A stretch of DNA of 64,000 bases from Pontibacter lucknowensis. GTDB taxonomy: Bacteria > Bacteroidota > Bacteroidia > Cytophagales > Hymenobacteraceae. Location of the stretch: NCBI RefSeq assembly GCF_900156415.1, contig NZ_FTNM01000001.1, positions 1,116,001-1,180,000 on the forward strand, read 5' to 3'. Of this stretch, positions 10,001 through 18,029 are shown piece by piece. Made by a program: the position numbers and the translations under genes. Position 1 is the stretch's first letter. The number at the start of each line of letters is the position of its first letter. The notes under the pieces were generated by a model. It ran no database searches. It was not told the origin of the DNA and was given only the letters and a program-made list of their open reading frames with translations.

Positions 10001-10028
10001 GCCTGATACTACTAAAGTTCAGCAATAG
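7002..10028 (+). CDS. AsmA-like family protein
   Basis: A 1008-residue protein with an N-terminal membrane anchor (residues about 4-25) followed by a long repetitive beta-rich region, the pattern of AsmA/TamB-like proteins that form bridge-like grooves across the periplasm and are linked to lipid transport and outer-membrane assembly. Internal repeats read 'F-x-G-x-I-K-x-x-LDLEKLTKIFP', occurring at least twice (around residues 398 and 506). The last 90 residues are a Lys/Glu/Gln coiled coil with a Pro/Thr-rich tail, which would extend or anchor the protein. It is encoded divergently from the porP-gldJ pair and ends at a strong terminator. The family is clear; the specific cargo is unknown. 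Confidence 0.87.
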   Translation: MKKVVIGFFVFLAVLLAAAALVPLLFKDKIKEALDKEIAKNINASVIYATDDVSLSLFRDFPNMSLGVENLLIVGQDSFATDTLAKVPSFRMGLDLMSVISDNRVKVNNIELDNPTIRLLVLKSGKANWDIFITDTTITAEADTAASDFRMAIKRWDINNGTLYYDDLSIPFGLAAYNVRHTGSGDFEKSVFDMKSSTQAERFVMTYDGVNYIENAVLDADVTMAMDLDQYLYTFKDNNIRINELPVQFAGTILMPEDDIDLDLTFKAADTDFRSVLSVVPGMFKEDFKDIKTEGNLSFDGYVKGRYNETSMPGFGTELKVVDGMFKYPDLPQAARNINVDMRVDNPDGDMENTVVDVRRFHMDMGKNPVDARVLVKGMEVMQVDGNVKASIDLDEMTKVFPIEGMTLRGLLKVDADAKGTYSEKSMPVIDADMRLTNGYVKSADFPAPIQNLNAVVNILNKTGNTDDTRINIERFNMTLDGEPLEGRMLVQGIEHPAFDGQIKGILDLEKLTKIFPQEGMTVTGRINANVAAKGKMSDIEAERYNNVTANGTMGISNLNFVSTDMPQGIRISKADAVFNNERIQLNNMNGFLGKSDFRANGSVSNYIGYAMADNQSLRGNFTLSSNLFNVNEWMVDENTGQTTTAANEAEGVVEVPDNLDITLNVDAKQVLYDNLKLNNVGGRVLIKDKVARLESVKFNTLGGTFVTSGSYNTQNLKQPLFDMRLDVQNLSFKEAFNAFNTIKVIAPIAGLLDGTFSTKFNFAGEIGQDMTPVFNTLDGSGIIDVVKAAVRDVKIVDQISRLTNFDELRTFVVENKRIDAQIIDGSLVIRPFDLKVGDVDMTVGGSNNVNGNIDYVTALNVPAGKIGRELNTRLGSLIGNEALKTSDRITLNLNIGGTLSEPRVALAGGSAKGQAKDLVESVVKSKVDDAKTQLEQKKQQVQDSVRNELERRKTEAEDKARQELEKKRQEAEQQIKKQATDKITDFLKPRTKPATQPAKPDTTKVQQ

Positions 10029-10045
10029 TGCCTTGAAATACAGTG

Positions 10046-10083
10046 TAGGCCGCTATGCTTAGCTTAGCGGCCTATATTTTTTT
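10046..10083 (+). terminator. Intrinsic terminator after the AsmA-like gene
   Basis: A 10-bp perfect stem (10046-10055 with 10065-10074) with a 9-nt loop and a following run of T (10077-10083), 18 bp after the stop codon. Confidence 0.88.
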
Positions 10084-10092
10084 ATAGCTATA

Positions 10093-10100
10093 TACTTTTG
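10093..10100 (+). promoter_or_regulatory. Candidate Bacteroidetes -7 element (TACTTTTG)
   Basis: Matches TAnnTTTG, 74 bp upstream of the DUF4382 lipoprotein start and just after the preceding terminator. No clear -33 TTG at the usual distance, so support is partial. Confidence 0.4.
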
Positions 10101-10174
10101 TGCAACTTTATCCCGTTTATTCGTATAATGGTTGCTATTTAGCACCGTAGTGGTTTAAACTTAATCCAATTTCT

Positions 10175-10966
10175 ATGAGAACTAAATTCTTGATTCCTTT
10201 TTTAATGAGTGGCCTGGTATGGTTTAGCTCCTGTGACAGCGAAACTGACAGTAATGGCACAGCCCGTATGGAAGTGCGCATGACGGATGCCCCGGGCGAC
10301 TATGAAGAGGTGAACGTGGATATTCGCTCTGTGCAGATCCACAAGGAGAATACTGACAGCGAAAGCGGCTGGCTCACACTAGACGAGATCAACCCAGGCG
10401 TTTACAACCTACTTGACTTCGCCAACGGACGTGACACGCTGCTGGCTTCTGCTAACCTACCGGCTGGTACTATTTCACAAATCAGGCTGGTACTAGGTGA
10501 GAACAACTCCGTGAAACTGAAGAATGGCACTGTAGTCGATTTGAAGACGCCGAGCGGACAGACTTCAGGACTGAAGTTACAACTGAACGCCGATCTAAGA
10601 GAAGATGTGACCTACGTGGTGCTGCTGGACTTCGACGCAGCCAAGTCGGTTGTGGCCAGAGGTAACGGACAGTATAACCTAAAGCCAGTTATCCGTACTG
10701 TGACGCAAGCTATAGCAGGCGCTATACAAGGCAGAGTAACGCCTGCCGAGCTAAAGCCAGGTATCTATGTGATCTCCGCTGCGAATGACACCATCGGTGG
10801 ATTTGCAAATGAAAACGGTGACTTCCTGATTAAAGGTGTAAGAGCAGGCACTTATACCGTTAAGTTCTATACCGAGAATGACGAGCACAACAAAACAGTC
10901 GAAAACGTGACTGTAGCACAGGACCAGGTTAAAAGCATTGGCACGATTGATTTGATGGCCGAGTAA
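10175..10966 (+). CDS. DUF4382 domain-containing lipoprotein
   Basis: A 263-residue lipoprotein with signal peptide and lipobox (WFSSC, Cys20). Residues about 30-180 match the DUF4382 domain (ARMEVRMTDAPGDYEEVNVDI... typical opening), which is of unknown function and found in surface proteins of Bacteroidetes and other phyla. The C-terminal ~75 residues (GAIQGRVTPAELKPGIYV... GDFLIKGVRAGTYTVKFYT) look like a carboxypeptidase-regulatory/transthyretin-like beta-sandwich. It is therefore probably an exposed surface or periplasmic lipoprotein. It has its own terminator pair on both sides, so it is likely monocistronic. Confidence 0.82.
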   Translation: MRTKFLIPFLMSGLVWFSSCDSETDSNGTARMEVRMTDAPGDYEEVNVDIRSVQIHKENTDSESGWLTLDEINPGVYNLLDFANGRDTLLASANLPAGTISQIRLVLGENNSVKLKNGTVVDLKTPSGQTSGLKLQLNADLREDVTYVVLLDFDAAKSVVARGNGQYNLKPVIRTVTQAIAGAIQGRVTPAELKPGIYVISAANDTIGGFANENGDFLIKGVRAGTYTVKFYTENDEHNKTVENVTVAQDQVKSIGTIDLMAE

Positions 10967-11015
10967 TCCTGAACAATAATCTATTTGGCAATAGCCAATA
11001 AAATCAACACCATAT

Positions 11016-11052
11016 AAAAAAGGAGCCCTTCGCTACGAAGGGCTCCTTTTTT
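11016..11052. terminator. Bidirectional intrinsic terminator
   Basis: A long perfect stem: AAAAAAGGAGCCCTTCG (11016-11032), loop CTA, complementary arm 11036-11052. It serves the converging DUF4382 gene (+) and DinB-fold gene (-). Confidence 0.9.
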
Positions 11053-11096
11053 ATGGGCAGTATAATTTCTTCTGCCGTAAAATTTCTGTTAACCAA

Positions 11097-11573
11097 TCAG
11101 TATACCTGACCCATGAGCTCACGCACGTACGTCACGTAATCAGTGTTGGGCGGGTTATGGCCATTTTTGCGCAGGTCAGTAGCTACCTGGGCACGGTGAT
11201 AAGTGGCGTGGTTGAAGGCGTGGGTCAGGATGTCGAGCACACGGGTACTATACTTGTGGCCCTGGCTGTTGGTGTAGTCGATCAGGCGGTTGAACTCCTC
11301 CTCATCGGAGTTGGCTACCAGCTCGGCTATTTTGTAAGAGGCATACTTGTGCAGCTTATGCAGCTCCTCCAGCGTATGCTCCTGCCATACCTTCACGGGG
11401 CTTTGGGTGCCGGTGATGCGGGCGATCCAGATAGCCTGTGCGTTAAGGGCATGACTAAACAGGCGGGCAGCATTGGCAGGTACCTCTGGCAGCGTGTCGA
11501 ATACATCCAGCATCGTCTGGTTTGCCCAGATGTTATATTCCGAAAGGTTCTTTAATACGTCGTTTCCAGTCAT
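11097..11573 (-). CDS. DinB family protein
   Basis: A 158-residue four-helix-bundle protein of the DinB/YfiT superfamily. Metal-binding histidines are recognisable: His in SHALNAQAIWIARI and the C-terminal HxxxH within HAFNHATYHRAQ. Members are metal-dependent and include thiol transferases and maleylpyruvate isomerases; the role of most, including this one, is unknown. The length and helical pattern are normal. It is followed upstream by a small lipoprotein gene with only a 2-bp gap, so the two are probably co-transcribed, with the lipoprotein first. Confidence 0.88.
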   Translation of the reverse strand: MTGNDVLKNLSEYNIWANQTMLDVFDTLPEVPANAARLFSHALNAQAIWIARITGTQSPVKVWQEHTLEELHKLHKYASYKIAELVANSDEEEFNRLIDYTNSQGHKYSTRVLDILTHAFNHATYHRAQVATDLRKNGHNPPNTDYVTYVRELMGQVY

Positions 11574-11575
11574 CT

Positions 11576-11995
11576 TTAATTATATTCTCTTTTATCTTCC
11601 CAAATTAAGGTCTCGTCTGTGCGTACATCTACAAAGTCCGGGCAGCGGCCGTCTCCTTCACCCGTCATGCCGCCCTCAGGCTCACATAGCAGGTTGCCAT
11701 CAGTGTCATATACCCTGGCGGGAATGTCGCAGCAACGGCCGGTCAGGTAGTACACCTCCTGCTCGTTGTAGGTATAGCGGTATACCTTAGCCGGCGGATT
11801 GGCTACGTCTTCCTGCTCCAGTTCCCTGATAAGCTCGCTCAGCCAGCCAGTTGGGGTATCACGCTCCTGCTCCACTTCAGTGGTAACTACAGCACGCTCC
11901 TCTGTCGTTCGGCAACTTGCCGAAGCGATCATAACAGAGAAGGCAAGCGCCCACTTGACGGGTTTTAATAAAGGCATAGCGTTCACTTTTTTCAA
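11576..11995 (-). CDS. Small lipoprotein, DUF6970-like
   Basis: A 139-residue secreted protein with a signal peptide ending in a lipobox (ASASC). The mature part contains RYTYNEQEVYYLTGRCCDIPARVYDTDGNLLCEPEGGMTGEGDGRCPDF, shown here in reduced form: a CC pair, a 'DTDGN' turn and 'GGMTGEGDGR', which resemble the small Bacteroidetes DUF6970 proteins. The function is unknown. Two starts are possible: ATG at 11995 (MKKVNAM...) or ATG at 11977 (MPLLKP...). A TACCTTTG-type -7 element lies at 12004-12011, only 9 bp before the first ATG, which slightly favours the second start unless the mRNA is leaderless. The DinB gene follows 2 bp downstream. Confidence 0.7.
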   Translation of the reverse strand: MKKVNAMPLLKPVKWALAFSVMIASASCRTTEERAVVTTEVEQERDTPTGWLSELIRELEQEDVANPPAKVYRYTYNEQEVYYLTGRCCDIPARVYDTDGNLLCEPEGGMTGEGDGRCPDFVDVRTDETLIWEDKREYN

Positions 11996-12003
11996 ACGGT
12001 GCG

Positions 12004-12011
12004 CAAAGGTA
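12004..12011 (-). promoter_or_regulatory. Candidate -7 element (TACCTTTG on minus strand)
   Basis: Matches TAnnTTTG, read on the minus strand, immediately upstream of the small lipoprotein gene. Transcription would begin near 11997, at or just inside the first possible ATG. Confidence 0.45.
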
Positions 12012-12177
12012 GGGATTTATGGTTAAACACTGGTCATGCTACGGCGTTATACCTAATGCTGTCAGTATAAAGAGTGTCCTATCAGGTATAGCAAAACGAT
12101 CTGCAAGCTAGTATCAAACTAAGACCTAGCATTGAGAGCAGGTCTGGTTTTCCAGGCTATCCCTTTACTTGCGCCAA

Positions 12178-12564
12178 TTACAATTCAGTGTTTACGTAGT
12201 CAACCCAATAAGGTATGAAGATGAACAGCCCAACAGCCACGGAGGTGATAGCAGCCATCAGTACTCCACCTGCAGCCAGGTCCTTGGTTTTGCCTGCCCA
12301 TATGTTTTGCTCCGGTGACACCAGGTCGGTAAGCGTTTCGATGGAGGTATTGAAGATCTCGGCCATCCAAACCAGGCCGATGCAAAGTATAAGCAGGCAC
12401 CACTCCACCCGCGTGACTTCAAATCGATAGGCCATGACCAGCACAATGATGCTGGCTAACACGTGCAGGTGCATATTCGGCTCGGAGCGAAATACGGCTG
12501 TCATGCCTTTAAAGGCAAACCGGAAACTGTTGTAGCGACTTCTGATAAACGAGGGTCGGCTCAT
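12178..12564 (-). CDS. dgkA: Diacylglycerol kinase family protein (DgkA type)
   Basis: A 128-residue integral membrane kinase of the small prokaryotic DgkA/undecaprenol kinase family. It has three transmembrane helices (about residues 33-50, 53-72 and 100-120) and the signature EIFNTSIETL with the catalytic Glu and metal-binding residues, followed by KTKDLAAGGV. The family phosphorylates diacylglycerol or undecaprenol with ATP, recycling lipid intermediates of envelope synthesis; Gram-positive-type homologues prefer undecaprenol, so the true substrate here is open. The length is normal. It is located upstream of nothing operonic: the next gene on its strand starts about 180 bp downstream. Confidence 0.92.
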   Translation of the reverse strand: MSRPSFIRSRYNSFRFAFKGMTAVFRSEPNMHLHVLASIIVLVMAYRFEVTRVEWCLLILCIGLVWMAEIFNTSIETLTDLVSPEQNIWAGKTKDLAAGGVLMAAITSVAVGLFIFIPYWVDYVNTEL

Positions 12565-12651
12565 AAGGGAATATATCAGGGTGAGAATATTCAGTTTTTT
12601 CTATAATATACTGAAGATAAAGGTATAAAGTTAAGAGCCTGCCCCGCCTTG

Positions 12652-12963
12652 CTATTCTGCAAAACGGATGGCTGCCTGATTAATACAGTAACGAAGCTGT
12701 GTGGGAGTGCATGCGTCTTCGAATAAGTGGCCCAGGTGCTGGCCACATTTGCTACACAGCAGTTGCGTGCGCACCCGGTCATACGTACGAAGCTTCTTGT
12801 GGATAACATGGTCACCAATCTGCGCCCAGAAGCTTGGGAAGCCGGAACCGACTTCAAATTTCTTACTGACTTCAAACAGTGTATGGCCACAGCAGGTACA
12901 GACGTAGGAGCCGGTTTCATGCGCCCGGTCCGCTGCCGATACCTGCTGCCTGTGCCTGAACAT
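12652..12963 (-). CDS. msrB: Short peptide-methionine (R)-S-oxide reductase MsrB paralogue
   Basis: A 103-residue SelR/MsrB domain. Zinc-binding pairs are Cys22/Cys25 and Cys70/Cys73, and the catalytic Cys93 lies in RYCINQAAIRF. It reduces methionine-R-sulfoxide in proteins. It lacks the usual N-terminal 30 or so residues (LTPEQYxVLRxxGTE) seen in the neighbouring copy, so it is a short form. The frame is open further upstream to 13113, but that part overlaps the other msrB out of frame and has no MsrB character, so the ATG at 12963 is chosen; it lies 24 bp after the stop of the upstream msrB. The two genes form a tandem pair but are clearly diverged, so this is not a recent duplication. Confidence 0.82.
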   Translation of the reverse strand: MFRHRQQVSAADRAHETGSYVCTCCGHTLFEVSKKFEVGSGFPSFWAQIGDHVIHKKLRTYDRVRTQLLCSKCGQHLGHLFEDACTPTQLRYCINQAAIRFAE

Positions 12964-12986
12964 TTGCTTAGGGCTATACCTTCGGT

Positions 12987-13382
12987 TTACTTCTCCAGGT
13001 CTTCGACCGGTACAAATTTCATAGAGAGGGAATTGACGCAGTGTCGGACATTTTTCGGGGTAAGGTATTCCCCTTCGAACACGTGCCCCAGATGACCGCC
13101 ACAGTTGGCGCAAACAATCTCAGTTCGGTACCCGTCCGGGTCAGGTATGCGCTTCACTGCGCCTGTTATTTCATCATCAAAGCTCGGCCAGCCGCAGTTC
13201 GACTCAAACTTGTACTCAGAGGTATAGAGCGGTGCATTGCAGCGGCGGCACAGGTATACGCCCTCCCCCTTGAAGTGATTGTACTCCCCGGTTCCCGGGT
13301 ATTCAGTGCCCTTGCGCACAATGATGCGCTCTTCATCTGGTGTCAGTTGGTTATATTCAGATGGGTCTTTCGCAATTTTCAT
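12987..13382 (-). CDS. msrB: Peptide-methionine (R)-S-oxide reductase MsrB
   Basis: A full-length 131-residue cytoplasmic MsrB. It has the N-terminal helix [15 protein letters not shown], zinc-binding Cys45/Cys48 and Cys91/Cys94, the fold motif [10 protein letters not shown] and the catalytic Cys115 in [11 protein letters not shown]. It repairs methionine-R-sulfoxide using thioredoxin. No signal peptide is seen. It is followed 23 bp downstream by a second, shorter MsrB, and the pair is probably one transcript. A thioredoxin-family gene occurs in the same window (59749-60069) but far away. Confidence 0.94.
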   Translation of the reverse strand: MKIAKDPSEYNQLTPDEERIIVRKGTEYPGTGEYNHFKGEGVYLCRRCNAPLYTSEYKFESNCGWPSFDDEITGAVKRIPDPDGYRTEIVCANCGGHLGHVFEGEYLTPKNVRHCVNSLSMKFVPVEDLEK

Positions 13383-13488
13383 AAGCTTATTAGTAATTAG
13401 GTTGTGTATACGAAGGTATACAAATAATGCACCGCAAGGACTTGCCCTGACAGGATGGCCGGCTTATACCTTGTTTTACCGGCAATTG

Positions 13489-14265
13489 CTATGCCCCCTG
13501 CCCCACATGCTGCGACAGACCGCCGTCCATAAAGTAGCTCGAACCGGTAACGTAGTCAGAGTCGGAAGAAGCCAGGAACAGCGCGACTTTAGCGATCTCC
13601 TCTGGTTTGCCTGCCCGCTTCATCGGTATGTTCTGTTCACTCTCCTTGCGGGCCTCTTTGTCGTCCACGGCCTCCTGGTTCATGGGTGTCAGGATCATGC
13701 CGGGGCAGATGTTGTTCACGTTGATGCCGTCCTCTGCCAGTTCCAGCGCCAGGGTGCGGGTGAGGTTGCGCACACCAGCTTTAGAAGCGCAGTAGTCTGC
13801 CGTGCCCGCCGACACGATCTCCTCATGTACCGACGACACATTGATGATCTTGCCCTTGCCGCCCTTCTGTTTGCGGTGCCGGATAAAGGCGCGGGAGCAG
13901 AAGAAGGTGCCGTACAGATTGGTCTTGATCGTTCTGTCGAAAACTTCGGTGTCCATGTCGGCTACGTTGATGCCAGAGCCGTTTACCGCAGCGTTATTCA
14001 CAAGTATATCGATGGAGCCGAACTCTTTCAGGGACTGCTCAAAGAGCTTTTCCACAGCCTGCTCGTCACTGATATCCACCTGCAGCACCAGGCCCTTGCG
14101 GCCGTGCTTCTTTACTTCATTCAGCGTCTCTTCAGCGCCTTCTTTATCGGTGTGGTAAGTAACCACTACGTCAGCTCCTTCTTTGGCGTATTCGATTGCG
14201 GTCGCCTTTCCAATGCCCGAGTCGGAGCCGGTGATCAAGGCAACTTTGTTTTTTAGTTTGTCCAT
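13489..14265 (-). CDS. SDR family oxidoreductase, glucose 1-dehydrogenase-like
   Basis: A 258-residue classical short-chain dehydrogenase. The cofactor site TGSDSGIGKA is at residues 13-22, NNAA around 91, and the catalytic Ser-Tyr-Lys is in NVSSV...YCASK. The C-terminal part (CPGMILTPMN, GSSYFMDGGL) is typical of glucose 1-dehydrogenase-like SDRs, which oxidise sugars or other alcohols with NAD(P). The true substrate is not readable. A second, distinct SDR lies at 32603-33463. It is encoded on its own with intergenic gaps of over 100 bp on both sides. AGGTATA begins at 14280, 15 bp upstream of the start codon. Confidence 0.88.
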   Translation of the reverse strand: MDKLKNKVALITGSDSGIGKATAIEYAKEGADVVVTYHTDKEGAEETLNEVKKHGRKGLVLQVDISDEQAVEKLFEQSLKEFGSIDILVNNAAVNGSGINVADMDTEVFDRTIKTNLYGTFFCSRAFIRHRKQKGGKGKIINVSSVHEEIVSAGTADYCASKAGVRNLTRTLALELAEDGINVNNICPGMILTPMNQEAVDDKEARKESEQNIPMKRAGKPEEIAKVALFLASSDSDYVTGSSYFMDGGLSQHVGQGA

Positions 14266-14403
14266 TGCTTAGGTTTTAGAGGTATAGGTGTAAAGCATAA
14301 GTAATCATACTTATGGTAATGGCAGATGGTTGTGATGCTGTGGAAAGCAAGTTGAGGGATCTCTAAGCAGGTATTATGACCAAAAGCAGCCAGGTGGGCG
14401 AAA

Positions 14404-14934
14404 CTACTGCGACAGCCGGTATATGAGCGGGTGTCGATTGGCTACAAAGTGCGCCACAGTTTCGGCTGAAATGGCAGCGGGGTAAGTCATGAGCAGCAAT
14501 GTAAGCGGCTGTTGCCCCGGGTGGTAAGGAGGCTGTTGGTAATAGTGATCATTCAGTATAAAACCGCTCTGCTCATAAAACCGGATACGGCGCCGCTGAA
14601 TTTCTTCGTGCGGTGGCTCCACTTCTAAAAGCACAGGCCTTGTACTGCGGCCTGTGAAGGCCTTCAGTATAAGTTTGCCATAGCCCCTGCCGCGCAAAGC
14701 CGGAACCGTGGCAAAGTGCTCGATGTAACGTACTTCCTCAAAGCTCCACCACAGCAGTATACCTACCAGTGCATCCTCCTGCAATATAAGCTCAAAATGG
14801 TAGTTGGCATGGGACATGATGTCGAGCTGCCAGTCCAAAGGTCGCCGCTCTTCCAGCGGAAAAGACTGTTCGTACAGCTCCCAGGCTTCATGGAAGAGAC
14901 GGTGTGATGCATCTGTTTGTCTGACGTTGTCCAT
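14404..14934 (-). CDS. GNAT family N-acetyltransferase
   Basis: A 176-residue acetyltransferase of the GNAT fold. Motif A, with the acetyl-CoA pyrophosphate loop RGRGYGK, lies around residue 82, preceded by the beta strand VRYIEHFATVP, and followed by the motif B region with a conserved Tyr (RFYEQSGF). The acceptor substrate is unknown. The N-terminal half (EAWELYEQSFPLEERRP) resembles GNATs often found next to housekeeping genes in this phylum. It is a single gene, and there are no obvious partners next to it. Confidence 0.86.
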   Translation of the reverse strand: MDNVRQTDASHRLFHEAWELYEQSFPLEERRPLDWQLDIMSHANYHFELILQEDALVGILLWWSFEEVRYIEHFATVPALRGRGYGKLILKAFTGRSTRPVLLEVEPPHEEIQRRRIRFYEQSGFILNDHYYQQPPYHPGQQPLTLLLMTYPAAISAETVAHFVANRHPLIYRLSQ

Positions 14935-15020
14935 ACCATTGATAACTGTACTTTGCCTGCAATTTAAACTTTAATGTTTTGTGCACTACTCAGGTATATT
15001 TGCTTTAGGTTGCATGCATA

Positions 15021-15050
15021 AAAAAAAGCAGCCCTTTGCAGAGCTGCTTT
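15021..15050 (-). terminator. Intrinsic terminator after the 342-aa lipoprotein gene
   Basis: Stem AAAGCAGC (15026-15033) with GCTGCTTT (15043-15050); read on the minus strand it ends in a run of eight or so T. It is placed 22 bp after the stop codon at 15072. Confidence 0.82.
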
Positions 15051-15071
15051 CCAGTTAATTACATTCCAACC

Positions 15072-16100
15072 TTACTCTTCTAATTTAAGTGGGTAATCCG
15101 TGCAGCGGGCCTCTACTACTCTGAAGTTGCCATACTGTTTCTTTAGTGAAGCAGTAGGGTCTGCGTTTACAGGTATAAGCTGCTTTTCGCGACGCTGCGT
15201 TTCGATCTGGAGTGCCTCGCCTAAAGCGGTGGCCTCTGTGGCTGCGATCTTGAACATGGTGCCGGGCTTCATGCCTTTGGCCTCAAAAATTACGTTGCCT
15301 CTGCCTCTCTGGCCATCTTGCTTCGACTTTACAGTGACGTTGGCAGGCTGCTGACCGGTGTACTCCAGCCACAGGGTGTGCACATCCTGGTAGCGGGCAT
15401 CATCGTAGCGTCCCTGCCCTTCAACGCACAGCTGCAGACGAGCCACAGCACCAGAACCTACTGTACTACGCTCATCCCCGAAGGTAACGATGGCCTTAGC
15501 CACGCCAGGTATATTATTGAAAGACACGATCACCGTTGAGTTTTTCTCTCCTGTCGGAATCTCCTTACTTTCGATGAGCTGTCCGTTACGGCTGTAAAGC
15601 TCTACTTTAGAACCCTTGTCTTCGGCGGCAATATCTGTGAAAACCATGGTCTTCATGGTAACAGTGCTCACAGGAGAGAAATCCAATATCAGCCGACCGC
15701 CTTTGCGGTTAGCCTGCTTGCCGGAACCATCCCCTACCGTCAACAGACCTGACATGGCCAGCATGTTGGCATCCATTCTGTTAACAAGGTCAGTGGCGGG
15801 ATCGTGTGCGTCAAGCAAAAGGGCCTGCGTCTCCTGCAAATACTTGCCGTTGTTCCCTCTTTTCTGTGCCTTTACAATCATCACGGCGCCGTCCTCCTCT
15901 ATTACATCAGCAGTGCGTGGCAGCGTGCCTTCACCAAAAGACTGTACCAGGTTGCAGGTTGTCGGGTCATAGCCAATCAGGTTATCGTCCTGGTTAACGG
16001 CCATGGGCTCCGCAACGTCATGCTCATTGTCGCGCTCACAAGAAAAAAGGAAAAGGCTGGCAAAAGCCATGGCGAGGGTTTTTGTACTGAATGCTTTCAT
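15072..16100 (-). CDS. Uncharacterised lipoprotein, 342 aa
   Basis: A secreted lipoprotein with a signal peptide ending LFLFSC (Cys20), then an acidic linker. The rest is soluble and mostly beta, with a region rich in short strands from about 120 to 260 (LILDFSPVSTVTMKTMVFTD, VELYSRNGQ...) that looks like a jelly-roll or carbohydrate-binding-like fold. I recognise no family by name, and no enzyme motif is visible. It is expressed from its own region: a 7-bp hairpin (16138-16156) lies 38 bp upstream and a terminator lies downstream. It is probably anchored in the outer membrane or periplasm. Function unknown. Confidence 0.78.
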   Translation of the reverse strand: MKAFSTKTLAMAFASLFLFSCERDNEHDVAEPMAVNQDDNLIGYDPTTCNLVQSFGEGTLPRTADVIEEDGAVMIVKAQKRGNNGKYLQETQALLLDAHDPATDLVNRMDANMLAMSGLLTVGDGSGKQANRKGGRLILDFSPVSTVTMKTMVFTDIAAEDKGSKVELYSRNGQLIESKEIPTGEKNSTVIVSFNNIPGVAKAIVTFGDERSTVGSGAVARLQLCVEGQGRYDDARYQDVHTLWLEYTGQQPANVTVKSKQDGQRGRGNVIFEAKGMKPGTMFKIAATEATALGEALQIETQRREKQLIPVNADPTASLKKQYGNFRVVEARCTDYPLKLEE

Positions 16101-16451
16101 AGGAAATAAACTAGGGTGAAAAATAAACAGAATGCAGCCTGTGAACCAGTCACAGGTATATACATATAAATTGTATTATATATCGTTAATTGATTTAATT
16201 AATATTAAGTGAAGGCGAACCTTTTGCAATACGGTCCGACTGACCGGAATGTCTCTGTTTTATAATACGAGGGGATAATCCACTGATTTGAAGCTTCTGA
16301 ATTGGGATACGTGACTTCTTTCAGAACGGTTTGTGGAATTGTGCTAAAATTTGAATTTTTTATGATGGGCTACTGAAAAATAGTCCTAAAATTGATTTCT
16401 AAGAGGATTCTTTAAATTCAACAAAGACTAGAAGTTTGTACAGAAATCGAT
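16101..16451. other. AT-rich intergenic region upstream of a lipoprotein gene
   Basis: About 350 bp with no credible gene. It has a GC-rich hairpin at 16138-16156 (CCTGTGA/TCACAGG, 5-nt loop) overlapped by an AGGTATA copy, and a very AT-rich tract at 16160-16215. It probably holds the promoter of the lipoprotein gene on the minus strand, but I see no convincing TAnnTTTG element. Confidence 0.6.
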
Positions 16452-16498
16452 CGCAAATAAAAAAGGCAGCCCTGTAGAGGCTGCCTTTTTTATTTGCG
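16452..16498 (-). terminator. Strong intrinsic terminator of fumC
   Basis: A perfect 20-bp inverted repeat (16452-16471 with 16479-16498) around a 7-nt loop, including GGCAGCC and a six-base A/T run, 22 bp downstream of the fumC stop. Symmetry would let it work in both directions. Confidence 0.92.
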
Positions 16499-16520
16499 TA
16501 TGTTGCGTGTTAGGGGAGGC

Positions 16521-17918
16521 TTATTTTTTCAAGCTGCCAATCATGTCCTCTGGCTTCACCCACTCGTCGAACTGCTCGTTTGTAAGATGGCCGAGTTCGA
16601 TGGCTGCCTGGCGAAGCGTAGTGCCCTCTTTGTGCGCTTTCTTCGCAATGGCTGCGGCTTTGTCATAACCGATGTGCGGGTTCAGGGCAGTCACCAGCAT
16701 CAGGGAGTTCTCCAGATTATGCTTGATGCGCTCTCTGTTTGGCTCTATACCTACGGCGCAGTGCTTGTCAAATGAGTCGCAGGCGTCACCGATCAGTTGG
16801 GCGCTCATTAGCAGGTTGTAGATCATCACCGGCTTGAACACGTTCAGTTCGAAGTGGCCGTTCATACCACCCACAGAGATTGCCACGTCGTTACCGATCA
16901 CCTGGGCGCAAACCATCGTCATGGCTTCTGCCTGCGTCGGGTTTACTTTACCTGGCATGATAGAAGAGCCTGGCTCGTTTTCAGGTATAAGAATCTCAGC
17001 TATACCTGAGCGCGGACCAGAGGCCAGCAAACGGATGTCGTTGGCGATCTTCATCAGCGATACGGCCAGCTGCTTCAGGGCACCCGATGTTTCTACCATC
17101 GCATCGTGTGCGGCAAGCGCCTCAAACTTGTTTGGAGCCGTGCGGAAATCGTGGCCGGCGTACTGAGATATTTTTTCAGCAACCAGCTCAGCGTAACCAG
17201 CCGGTGTGTTCAGGCCTGTACCTACGGCAGAGCCGCCCAGTGCCAGGTCCTTCAGGTGATCCAGCGTGTTCTCCAGCGCCTTCATGCCATACTCCAGCTG
17301 CTTCACGTAGCCAGACAGTTCCTGGCCCAGTGTCAGTGGCGTAGCGTCCATCAGGTGTGTACGGCCGATCTTCACCACATCCATAAATTCTTCTGACTTC
17401 GCCTTCAGCGTGTCGTGCAGTTTCTTCACCATTGGCAGCGTGTGCTCCACCACTTTCTTATAAGCGGCGATGTGCATGGCTGTCGGGAAGGTGTCATTCG
17501 ATGACTGCGACTTGTTCACGTCGTCGTTCGGGTGAATCTTCTTTTTCTCGTCCATCAGGCTGCCACCCAGCACCACGTGCGCACGGTTAGCCACCACTTC
17601 GTTCACGTTCATGTTTGACTGTGTGCCCGAGCCTGTCTGCCATACCACCAGTGGGAACTGGTCGTCTAGCTTGCCTTCCAGGATTTCGTCGCATACCTGC
17701 GAGATAATGTCTGCTTTGTCCTGCGCCAGTACACCCAGTTCAGCATTGGCCTGCGCCGCCGACTTTTTCAGGATAGCAAAGGCTTCAATCACCTCTTTCG
17801 GCATCTGCTGACCACCGATGGTGAAGTTTTCTTTTGAGCGCTGTGTCTGCGCGCCCCAGTATTTGTCGGCAGGCACCTCAATCGGGCCCATCGTGTCTTT
17901 CTCTACGCGAACTTGCAT
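16521..17918 (-). CDS. fumC: Class II fumarate hydratase
   Basis: A 465-residue homotetrameric, iron-independent fumarase interconverting fumarate and L-malate in the citric acid cycle. The superfamily signature [11 protein letters not shown] lies around residue 316, with the substrate motifs [13 protein letters not shown] near 137 and [11 protein letters not shown] near 183. The length is normal. A minus-strand TAGTTTTG element at 17959-17966, 41 bp upstream of the ATG, fits a -7 site. It is a single gene bounded downstream by a very strong terminator. Three AGGTATA copies occur inside, in less constrained parts. Confidence 0.97.
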   Translation of the reverse strand: MQVRVEKDTMGPIEVPADKYWGAQTQRSKENFTIGGQQMPKEVIEAFAILKKSAAQANAELGVLAQDKADIISQVCDEILEGKLDDQFPLVVWQTGSGTQSNMNVNEVVANRAHVVLGGSLMDEKKKIHPNDDVNKSQSSNDTFPTAMHIAAYKKVVEHTLPMVKKLHDTLKAKSEEFMDVVKIGRTHLMDATPLTLGQELSGYVKQLEYGMKALENTLDHLKDLALGGSAVGTGLNTPAGYAELVAEKISQYAGHDFRTAPNKFEALAAHDAMVETSGALKQLAVSLMKIANDIRLLASGPRSGIAEILIPENEPGSSIMPGKVNPTQAEAMTMVCAQVIGNDVAISVGGMNGHFELNVFKPVMIYNLLMSAQLIGDACDSFDKHCAVGIEPNRERIKHNLENSLMLVTALNPHIGYDKAAAIAKKAHKEGTTLRQAAIELGHLTNEQFDEWVKPEDMIGSLKK

Positions 17919-17958
17919 ATCGTTTATACTTAGGTTTAAAGGATCAGTTTAACTGTGG

Positions 17959-17966
17959 CAAAACTA
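17959..17966 (-). promoter_or_regulatory. Candidate -7 element for fumC (TAGTTTTG)
   Basis: Matches TAnnTTTG on the minus strand, 41 bp upstream of the fumC start; no clear -33 TTG at 19-22 bp. Confidence 0.4.
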
Positions 17967-18029
17967 CGAAAAATATTCTTTTAAGGCCGCTTTGCAGGTA
18001 TAATCAAGGTATAGCGCATACCTGCGAGT

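Noticed and set aside
12964..13113. N-terminal extension of the short MsrB
   Set aside because: Overlaps the other msrB out of frame and does not resemble any MsrB; taken as untranslated.
13279..14256. Open frame of 325 codons on the plus strand over the SDR gene
   Set aside because: Antisense to a clear SDR; His/Val/Leu-rich with no family resemblance.
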